NCBI GenBank assembly: GCA_035487355.1
Contig: DATHMF010000041.1
Span: 1-43,515, forward strand
Reading direction: 5' to 3'
Origin: Terriglobales bacterium
GTDB taxonomy: Bacteria; Acidobacteriota; Terriglobia; Terriglobales; Acidobacteriaceae
DNA length: 43,515 nucleotides
The position numbers and the translations under genes were made by a program. The notes beneath the pieces are model-generated. The model was not told where the DNA came from, made no database searches, and saw only the letters and a program-made list of their open reading frames with translations. Shown piece by piece: positions 34,002 to 40,831 of this stretch (position 1 is the stretch's first letter; each line of letters starts with the position of its first letter).

Positions 34002-35069
34002 TCAGAACGAGCGCGAATAGCCAACGGTAATCAGGTAGTCGGCGAAAGCCGCGTCCCCCGCCTTGCCCTGGAGCAGATCGGGCACGCTGCGCTTTCGATT
34101 GCGCTGAACCGCGATGGGAACGTTGAGGCTCCAGGTATCTTTTGCCCGTTCATATTGGAAGCCGGGTTCAACCGAAAGCGCGTAACCAGGCCGGCGGAAG
34201 CCAAGGCTGCCACCGATGAGGTCCCTGACTTTGACCCCCTCATAGCGAAGGCCGGCCTTGACCGCCAGCCCTCGCACTCCGGGAAAAGGATAAGCCACGC
34301 CGCCATCCGCCAAATACTGGTCGGGGATGGACATGGTCGAGGTCAGCGGATTGGGAGCTATCTTCACACCAGCAAGCGAGGCATTCGGTGTCCCATTGCT
34401 CTCTTGCGGCGTGATCAGATAGGTGCCGGAAGCATAGAGGACCGCTCGGCCCACTCGTTGATACGCTTGGCTTCCTAAGCTAATGCCATAGCCTCCAGCG
34501 CCGAGTTGGATCGATTGATCCACGTAAACCGTTTGCGGGCCGGTAACGGTCTGGACCGTATCCTTAACGCGGTAATCTCCGGTTGGAAAGACAGTGCCAA
34601 AAGAAAATGCAAGGTTGTGTCCAGTTTCGCTGGGAGGTCGAATCACCCAGAACTGCGCCGAGAGGCCTACATCACCAATGCCTGTACTGTGGGTAACCTG
34701 ATCAGGGGCATTGGGAATGTGGAGAAAAACTTTAAAGAGCTCGTGGTCATAGATGCGTTTGGCATTCATGATGGGCACGCTCAAGGTTATGCTCCAGCGC
34801 GGGTTGAACTTGTAAGTCAGACCAACATCGAAGAGATTGATGTCGTTCACCACCTCGGTGCCCAGCTTCTCGCGCTGGGTCTGCTCGGTGGTACCCACGA
34901 AGTGGCGGTGGGAGCGCTGGTAGCGGTAGCCAGTGGAAATGGACCAATGATGGGCGGAAAAGGGGCCGCTCTCGCTCGCCGTATCCTTGGAAGAGGTGCT
35001 GGAGCTCTCGTTCGGATTTGAAGTACCGCACAACGCGCCAATCACGGGCGCGCTAGAACGTGCGGCCAC
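34002..35069 (-). CDS. Outer-membrane beta-barrel protein, separated from its signal peptide by TGA
   Basis: A 355-codon frame of alternating amphipathic strands (HHWSISTGYRYQRSHR, FDVGLTYKFNPRWSITLSVP, NLAFSFGTVFPTGDYR) ending in SRSF, typical of transporter-like barrels such as the MetA/phenol-degradation family. The frame opens with GTG 35069 directly after an in-frame TGA (35072-35070). The part before it has no signal peptide, which an outer-membrane protein needs. In the same frame, upstream of the TGA, lies a good signal peptide starting at ATG 35201. The true gene is therefore likely 34002-35201 with a nonsense codon at position 44, either a real mutation, a base-calling error or read-through. 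Confidence 0.8.
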   Translation of the reverse strand: MAARSSAPVIGALCGTSNPNESSSTSSKDTASESGPFSAHHWSISTGYRYQRSHRHFVGTTEQTQREKLGTEVVNDINLFDVGLTYKFNPRWSITLSVPIMNAKRIYDHELFKVFLHIPNAPDQVTHSTGIGDVGLSAQFWVIRPPSETGHNLAFSFGTVFPTGDYRVKDTVQTVTGPQTVYVDQSIQLGAGGYGISLGSQAYQRVGRAVLYASGTYLITPQESNGTPNASLAGVKIAPNPLTSTMSIPDQYLADGGVAYPFPGVRGLAVKAGLRYEGVKVRDLIGGSLGFRRPGYALSVEPGFQYERAKDTWSLNVPIAVQRNRKRSVPDLLQGKAGDAAFADYLITVGYSRSF

Positions 35070-35201
35070 TCAACCCTGTCCGGAGGCACGCACAGAGCTG
35101 AGGCAAAGCATCACCAGAAAAAGCGATGGAACCCACCGGGCGGGTTGGCTTAGCGCCGCCAGGGCACCAACCACGTGCTCGCGTTTGTGCCAGGCAATCA
35201 T
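35070..35201 (-). CDS. Signal-peptide fragment of the barrel gene, ended by in-frame TGA
   Basis: A 43-codon frame starting at ATG 35201, which overlaps the thioredoxin stop as ATGA, so the start is translationally coupled. The product has a basic N-region, the hydrophobic core WVPSLFLVMLCLSS and a VRA cleavage site, exactly what the barrel encoded next in the same frame lacks. The frame stops at TGA 35072-35070, and GTG follows at once. On its own it would be a bare signal peptide. Confidence 0.75.
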   Translation of the reverse strand: MIAWHKREHVVGALAALSQPARWVPSLFLVMLCLSSVRASGQG

Positions 35202-35734
35202 TTATCACCCAAATGGTTCACTAGTACCGCCGGCTGGGCTCCGGTCCGTCCCCGAACCAGCCAATCGAGCCGCTCGGCTAGTTCTTGCTGGCGTACTTCT
35301 CCGAGCACGCGGGCGACAACATTACCTTGCTCATCAACAAAAGCGGTTGCCGGAAGGCCTGGCCCCATTCCCAGCCTGTCTAAGTCATCCGTGGTTGCGC
35401 CCACCCAAATTGGGAAGCCAACCTGATGCTCGTTGACGAAAACCGCAATCTTGTCATGCGCTTTTTTGTCATCCAGCGATGCCGCCACGAAGACGACTCC
35501 GCGGCCGCTATATTCTTTCTCGGCCTCAACCAGACGCGGCATTTCGTCTTTGCAGGGCCCACACCATGTGGCCCAGAAGTTCAATACCACAATCTTGCCG
35601 CGATAATCGTCAAGGCGCGCGCGCTTGCCCTTCAGATCTTTCAGCGACAATTCTGCCCGGCCCGATGCCGCAGCGGCGGTCATCAGCAAGACCAGCGGAA
35701 GAAGCAGCTTCGCGCCTGTATTTGGAAAACGCAT
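35198..35734 (-). CDS. TlpA/ResA-like periplasmic thioredoxin
   Basis: A 178-residue exported thiol-disulfide protein: signal peptide (LLLPLVLLMTAAAASGRA), then a thioredoxin fold with VVLNFWATWCGPCKDEMP (active-site Cys58 and Cys61) and the cis-proline loop GLPATAFVDEQG. TlpA/ResA proteins reduce the haem-binding cysteines of apocytochromes c or copper-centre cysteines. A five-haem cytochrome is encoded just upstream on the same strand and shares the promoter motif, so it is the obvious candidate client. It could instead be a general AhpC/TSA-type reductant. GAGG precedes the ATG, and the stop overlaps the barrel start (ATGA). Confidence 0.9.
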   Translation of the reverse strand: MRFPNTGAKLLLPLVLLMTAAAASGRAELSLKDLKGKRARLDDYRGKIVVLNFWATWCGPCKDEMPRLVEAEKEYSGRGVVFVAASLDDKKAHDKIAVFVNEHQVGFPIWVGATTDDLDRLGMGPGLPATAFVDEQGNVVARVLGEVRQQELAERLDWLVRGRTGAQPAVLVNHLGDK

Positions 35735-35786
35735 TTGTGCCTCACCTCCGAGTTGAAATTTTTTGTCCAGCCAAGGAAGCGGTTGG

Positions 35787-35901
35787 TTTGTCGCTGATCC
35801 TGAATGCTGTACCCATGCGCGCTAAAGGCACCGAGTTCCGGAAGTGTAAAGAACCCGATGGAAAAGGACAATAGTATAAAAAGACTAGTAGGTCCCTGTT
35901 T
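35787..35901 (-). repeat. Promoter-leader block, copy 2 (before thioredoxin)
   Basis: Second copy of the 115-base block at 33843-33957; the offset is 1,944 bases. It contains the dyad at 35872 and the same short open frame, here continuous into the thioredoxin leader. Confidence 0.85.
35872..35887. promoter_or_regulatory. Dyad operator candidate before the thioredoxin
   Basis: TAGTATAAAAAGACTA, identical to the copy at 33928, again overlapping TATACT on the minus strand and again upstream of a minus-strand gene. Confidence 0.6.
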
Positions 35902-35936
35902 GTAATCGGCGGCCAACCAGCTAGCCAGAAATTACC

Positions 35937-37688
35937 TCAACGAGAGTTTCGAGCCACAACGGTCTTTTGCCCGGTCATGGTCGTGTTAGAGAACTTCTTC
36001 GCAGATATTATTCCCTTGCCTTCTTGGACCGTGATGGTTTGGTCGGCTGCAACCTTCGAGAGTTTGTCTGTCTGCCCACTTGGCCATTCGATTTGGACGG
36101 AAGAGACGTTAGTTTTCTGACCTAAGCCAAACGTCAGTACCATTTCGCTTTGGGAAAGATAGCTGGAACCGCTGCGCATCATCTGCCACTGTTTTTCACC
36201 TTCGTATTCGATGCGGACAACCGCCCCGATGCCATCCCGGTTCGAACGCGTGCCTTGCAGCTTCACTCGCAAGGCATGGTTCCTGTTACCGCCATCGTTT
36301 CGGAAGAGAAGCGCCGGGCCGGCATTGGTAGTAATCAGCAGATCAAGGTCACCGTCATTATCTATGTCCGCATACGCGGCGCCACGCGCCACGCGAGGGG
36401 AGTCGAAGGCTGTGCCCATTGCAGCCGTGACCTCTTCAAACTTGCCGCCACCCAGGTTGCGAAATAGATGCGGCGGCTGGCGATACTTGATGCGCTTCTG
36501 GATTCGCTCAATGTCGCTGTCGATGTGGCCGTTGGCGACGAAAATATCCGGCCAGCCATCCAGATCGTAATCGAAAAAGAAGCAGGCAAAACCAAGGGTA
36601 AGCAGCGAGTTCTGACCGATGGAGGAGCGGGGCGCTTCATCCACAAAAAGCCCATTGCCCTCGTTGTGGTAGAGCGACATCATCTGGTTCGAAAAATTGC
36701 TGATGATGATGCTGGGCCGGCCGGAGCGGTCGTAGTCAACGGCATCCACGCCCATTCCGGCGCGTGCGATGCCGTCTTCACTGAACGCAATGCCTGCTGT
36801 AACTGCGCTCTCGGTAAACGTTCCATTGCCGTTGTTCTTGTAAAGCTTGTTCGGTTGCGTATCGTTGGCCACAAGCAGATCAGGCCAGCCGTCATTGTTG
36901 TAGTCGAGAATAGCAATGCCGAGCCCCTTCGACGTGGGATCGTAAAGACCTGCTTTTTTGGTTGCATCTTCAAACTTGCCGTTTCCCAGGTTGTGCCACA
37001 GCCGTACCGAGGCACCCTTGTAAGATTCCGGCGTGCAGTAGGATTTGTGCGACCCATCGAGCGTACAACGCAGATCCGTCTCCGGGGTCCACTGAACGTA
37101 ATTGGCAACCAGCAAGTCCAGTTTGCCGTCGCGATCATAGTCAACCCAGACAGCACCGGTGCTGAACTCATGGATACCGGAGAGGCCGGCGCTGGTGGTG
37201 ACGTCGGTAAATGTTCCGTTGCCATTGTTGTGAAACAACCGGCTTTGACCGAGAGCGCTTATAAAGATGTCGTCATGGCCATCGTTGTCATAGTCTCCAA
37301 TGGCCACGCCCATTCCGTACATGCTGACCGCCAGCCCGGCCTTGGCCGTAACGTCGGTAAATGTGCCGTTACGATTATTGTGATAGAGCTTGAGTGTGGA
37401 TGCAGCATGATGATGCCCAGACCAGTCTTCCCCGTTTATCAATAAGATGTCGGGATAGCCGTCGCCGTCGTAGTCAATGAATGCGCAGCCCGGCCCCAGG
37501 GTTTCAGGAAGATACTTTCCGCCAAAAGCACCGTTGTTATGAATGAAGCGGATTCCAGCAGATTGAGTAATGTCCGTGAAATGAACGGCTCCCGGTGGCG
37601 TCTGGGCAAAAGACAACAGGTTGGCCACCACGTAAACAAAACTCAAGAACAGCACCGTGAACGGAAACTTCAACTTGGTCGATATCAT
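35937..37688 (-). CDS. CRTAC1/ASPIC-UnbV protein with FG-GAP repeats
   Basis: A 583-residue exported protein. A signal peptide (FTVLFLSFVYVVANLLSFA) precedes a seven-bladed FG-GAP/VCBS propeller with calcium-binding loops such as DYDGDGYPDI, DYDNDGHDDIF and DIDNDGDLDLL. A C-terminal UnbV/ASPIC domain (about 470-560) follows, with GIGAVVRIEYEG, GSSYLSQSEMVLTFGLG and IEWPSGQTDKL. The domain order is that of CRTAC1-like proteins, which bind calcium and partner proteins; no enzyme activity is established. ATG 37688 overlaps the stop of the cytochrome gene as ATGA, so the two are one transcription unit. Confidence 0.92.
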   Translation of the reverse strand: MISTKLKFPFTVLFLSFVYVVANLLSFAQTPPGAVHFTDITQSAGIRFIHNNGAFGGKYLPETLGPGCAFIDYDGDGYPDILLINGEDWSGHHHAASTLKLYHNNRNGTFTDVTAKAGLAVSMYGMGVAIGDYDNDGHDDIFISALGQSRLFHNNGNGTFTDVTTSAGLSGIHEFSTGAVWVDYDRDGKLDLLVANYVQWTPETDLRCTLDGSHKSYCTPESYKGASVRLWHNLGNGKFEDATKKAGLYDPTSKGLGIAILDYNNDGWPDLLVANDTQPNKLYKNNGNGTFTESAVTAGIAFSEDGIARAGMGVDAVDYDRSGRPSIIISNFSNQMMSLYHNEGNGLFVDEAPRSSIGQNSLLTLGFACFFFDYDLDGWPDIFVANGHIDSDIERIQKRIKYRQPPHLFRNLGGGKFEEVTAAMGTAFDSPRVARGAAYADIDNDGDLDLLITTNAGPALLFRNDGGNRNHALRVKLQGTRSNRDGIGAVVRIEYEGEKQWQMMRSGSSYLSQSEMVLTFGLGQKTNVSSVQIEWPSGQTDKLSKVAADQTITVQEGKGIISAKKFSNTTMTGQKTVVARNSR

Positions 37689-40597
37689 TTTCTTCCTTTG
37701 GGGAGTGAGAGTTTTTGCAGGTCAACCTCTCCATTGCCTGTTCGTTTTAAGCCCTGAAGTCCCGCGGTACGAGGCGGAGGCGCGATGCTTGCAGGCGTTA
37801 ATGGGACCGAGTCGTGCACGTGGATCGCCTGACGTTCGTTGTTATCCTCAGGATGAAGCTGCCGGTATGTGCCGGTAAGAGCTTGGGCGGATTCATCGGC
37901 CTTAAAGCGCAAATAAAGCGTCTGCTCATGCTTTGCTTTCTCTGCTTCGCCCAAGCCCTGGTAGCAGAGCATGAGATTGTAGTGTGCCTGAAGGTCCTCA
38001 GGATCAATGCTGAGCACCTGTTGCAACTCAGCAATGGCATCACTGTACTTGCGCTGCAGGAAGTAGAGTCTGCCCAGGTCATTGCGTGCAACGCGGTCAT
38101 GCGGATATTGCGCCAGCATAGTATTCAAATGAGCAACGGCTTCGTCGTATTTGCCTTCGGTGCGCAATACGCGGGCAAAGAAGTAGTTAGCACGTGCCAG
38201 ATCGGGTTTGAGTTGCAGCGCCTTTTCCAGGACCTGGCGGGCGCGCTCCATGTCGCCTTCCTGAACTGCTACGCGGCCTAGATTGACCCATCCGTCCGGG
38301 TTGCCTGAATCGATTTTTGTTATTTGTTCAAAGGCCTGTTGCGCGCCCTTGAGATCGCCTTGCAGGAACAAGCCAATGCCATAGTCATTCCAGCGTGTCC
38401 AATCCTCGGCTCGCAAGTCAATCTTGGGTTGCGTACCGACAGCGTTCGCTGGCAATACTGTCACCATGACCTCGTCTTCCGAAAGGGCGACAATGGGCAA
38501 ATCGGGAATGTGCTTGAGCTTGCCGGAAACGTTCGAAGTATCACCTGTGAAAACAAAGCTCCGGTCATCATAGTCAGGTGTCGTTGGCGGCTGCGATACT
38601 TTGGGATCGGGTACACCGGCAAAAGAAAACTGTGTATTCCACCAGGCAAATTTTCGGTAGCAGAGCTGGGCGTGAAGTTTAATCTTGTCGCCGGCATATT
38701 GCGGGACCTTCAAACGGTAGTGGACCGTATCAGCCGCCCCGGGTGGGATCAAGCGGACATAAACCACAGCGCGGTTTGCCCAGGCATTGCGTTTGTTGAT
38801 GGCGTTGCCGTGCGCATCCACCAGGAGCGAGCGGTAGAAGTGTGCGCCCTTTTCCACCGGACCCTTTCCATCGTCTTCGACCTTTCCGCTCCAGAAAATA
38901 ACTCGATCTTTATCGTCGGTTGCCTTCAACTCCAGCCAGGTGTCATAGGCATCCACCGTGCCTCCGGGGAAGAAGTGGCCGACTTTGCGGGTACGCACAA
39001 CCACATCGACCAAAACCGTATCTCCGCGCCGGACTGTCGGATTAATCCGGTTCAGAGGAGCGCTAACCGGCGATACCGTTCCCCCACCGGCCTGGGGTGT
39101 GGAGGTCTCGGTTTCCTCGCCGACCGCGAATGAGGTGGCCAACTCCGAGGATGGAAGCGCTGCTCCTCCGCTTTTTGAGGGAGCGGCAGAGATGGCAAAA
39201 ATGTCCACGGAGACCGTGCCTTTCATAAAGTCTTCCGTGAGTTTGAGCTGTGCGGGATCTTCATTCGCAGTCGGCACAGCGGTATTGGCGCCTGGAAAAG
39301 CATGCGAATGTACAAACCCATTGACTGCGCCGGCGTCGGCTGATTTCACCGTCGGCATGTGGCAGTCAGCGCACTGCTGGGGCTTGGGCGGATAATAAAA
39401 CGAACGGGCCCCAAACCCTGAGACTCCGCTGGCTTGCCAATTGTCATATTCGTTGAAGCCGCGAATCCAGCGATAGTGGTTCACCGGGATATCCAGGTGA
39501 ACTTTGTGGCAACTTGAACAGAACTCCGCCGTCTGCGTCCGCATGAAGGGTTTCAAAAACACCCGGCGATGCGGCTCGGGATTCAAATTGACTACATAGT
39601 CGTGGACCCAACGTATGGCCGGATTTTTGCTGGCGGCAAGTTCATGTAGTTTTGGATATTCCAGCATGAAGTCCCCTTGACCCATGGTGCTCTTCACCTG
39701 AGAGATGGAATGGCACATCATGCAGCCCAATCCTGCCTGCGCCTCTGGCCGGTTCACGATTTGCTTGATCGGAGTATCAAACATCCCGCTGTAAAGCAGT
39801 GCCGGATCATGACAGCCGGCGCACCATTTTGAGGGCTTCACGCCAACCACGTCTTGCATGTACTCAACGCTCTTCCGGTACCACTGATTGTTAAAAGATG
39901 AAAAATGGTGCATTGAGCCAGACCATTGCCTAAAGATGTCACTGTGGCAACGCTGGCAGGCATCAGACTCCATGAAGTAGTTGCTCGGAATTTTTCCTTT
40001 GTGGGCGGTTTGCGCCGAACTGGGAAAGAAGGGGCCATTGGGACCGTCGCCTTCTCCATCCATGCTGATTGGCGGTGATGCAGGATTGCTGATCTGGTGA
40101 GCGCTCAGCCAGAGTCCTTCGCGTATCTTCAATCCACCAAAACCTAAAGCCGCAGCCAAACCAAGAAACAACGCGAGACGGAATGCCGCCATGGCATTTC
40201 CACCTGCGAGCCAACCCTTCGATCCCACCCAGCGCGCGGCCAGAACCGCAACTCCCGCCACGGAAAATGCGATGTGCGCATACATCCAGTTCCAGTGCGA
40301 ATGCGCCGTGCCTGTAAACAGAAGAACAATTCCTAACCCAGCGCCCAAGGTGATGAGCATCCATCCAGCGTGCAGCTTGAAGTTTTGTGGCGAAAAAATA
40401 TGGCGTATTTTCGGAATAAGGAAAAGAGCAGCAAGGATGCCAAGACCCGCATGCAGCAACACGATCGCGATGTAAGTGAGCGTAGGCGATGGAAAAACAT
40501 AAAGATAAACGGCGCTGACGAACAGGAGAATGATCAGCACCGACAGCTTGCGCCAAGATGAAGATGAAGACGAAGATGAACCCGACTTATTGGACAC
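37685..40597 (-). CDS. Membrane-anchored five-haem cytochrome c with TPR domain
   Basis: A 970-residue fusion. A poly-serine N-terminus precedes about five membrane helices (residues 17-155). A periplasmic cytochrome domain carries five CxxCH haem sites: CQRCH 213, CAGCH 258, CMMCH 291, CSSCH 359 and CADCH 408. The His/Met-rich spacing resembles cytochrome c554/NrfB-like multihaem domains. A beta-rich segment (about 520-690) and at least four TPRs (ALQLKPDLARANYFFARVL, QVLSIDPEDLQAHYNLMLCY) follow. It probably passes electrons from the quinone pool to a periplasmic partner held by the TPRs; the electron acceptor is unknown. The start is GTG 40597 with GAGGG upstream. It leads an operon with the ASPIC gene. 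Confidence 0.9.
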   Translation of the reverse strand: MSNKSGSSSSSSSSWRKLSVLIILLFVSAVYLYVFPSPTLTYIAIVLLHAGLGILAALFLIPKIRHIFSPQNFKLHAGWMLITLGAGLGIVLLFTGTAHSHWNWMYAHIAFSVAGVAVLAARWVGSKGWLAGGNAMAAFRLALFLGLAAALGFGGLKIREGLWLSAHQISNPASPPISMDGEGDGPNGPFFPSSAQTAHKGKIPSNYFMESDACQRCHSDIFRQWSGSMHHFSSFNNQWYRKSVEYMQDVVGVKPSKWCAGCHDPALLYSGMFDTPIKQIVNRPEAQAGLGCMMCHSISQVKSTMGQGDFMLEYPKLHELAASKNPAIRWVHDYVVNLNPEPHRRVFLKPFMRTQTAEFCSSCHKVHLDIPVNHYRWIRGFNEYDNWQASGVSGFGARSFYYPPKPQQCADCHMPTVKSADAGAVNGFVHSHAFPGANTAVPTANEDPAQLKLTEDFMKGTVSVDIFAISAAPSKSGGAALPSSELATSFAVGEETETSTPQAGGGTVSPVSAPLNRINPTVRRGDTVLVDVVVRTRKVGHFFPGGTVDAYDTWLELKATDDKDRVIFWSGKVEDDGKGPVEKGAHFYRSLLVDAHGNAINKRNAWANRAVVYVRLIPPGAADTVHYRLKVPQYAGDKIKLHAQLCYRKFAWWNTQFSFAGVPDPKVSQPPTTPDYDDRSFVFTGDTSNVSGKLKHIPDLPIVALSEDEVMVTVLPANAVGTQPKIDLRAEDWTRWNDYGIGLFLQGDLKGAQQAFEQITKIDSGNPDGWVNLGRVAVQEGDMERARQVLEKALQLKPDLARANYFFARVLRTEGKYDEAVAHLNTMLAQYPHDRVARNDLGRLYFLQRKYSDAIAELQQVLSIDPEDLQAHYNLMLCYQGLGEAEKAKHEQTLYLRFKADESAQALTGTYRQLHPEDNNERQAIHVHDSVPLTPASIAPPPRTAGLQGLKRTGNGEVDLQKLSLPKGRK

Positions 40598-40706
40598 GAA
40601 CTACCCTCATACCCAAGTCAGAAAACCTCCCGATGAGGCAATCACAGAAGCGGATTGTTACTATACCAAGCTGGCGAATATAGCCCGAGGATGACTTGGG
40701 GGACAA

Positions 40707-40722
40707 TAGTATAAAAATACTA
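40707..40722. promoter_or_regulatory. Perfect dyad operator candidate between divergent genes
   Basis: TAGTATAAAAATACTA, a perfect TAGTAT-N4-ATACTA dyad. It sits in the 234-base gap between the cytochrome gene (minus) and the TPR-ASPIC gene (plus), with TATACT on the minus strand. The GGACAATAGTATAAAAA core is shared with the two copies at 33928 and 35872, though the flanking sequence here is different. Confidence 0.65.
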
Positions 40723-40831
40723 GAGGCCCGCAGAGTAACCCCGGGAAGAATCCAGGCAGGCTTCACTTCTCCGAGGAGTGTTAAGATTGGGCCAGGAACC
40801 AGGTAAACTCCGGTCATTCGAAAATCTATCA

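Noticed and set aside
35070..35072. Selenocysteine reading of the in-frame TGA
   Set aside because: The TGA sits in the signal-peptide cleavage region of a barrel, where no redox residue is expected, and I see no convincing selenocysteine insertion hairpin just after it.
36468..37445. 325-codon plus-strand frame opposite the ASPIC gene
   Set aside because: Antisense to a well-supported FG-GAP/ASPIC gene, with no start signal and a composition typical of reverse translation of repeats.
33928..40722. BlaI/CopY operator identity for the TAGTAT dyad
   Set aside because: BlaI and CopY sites are built on TACA...TGTA, which the dyad lacks; the regulator family is left open.
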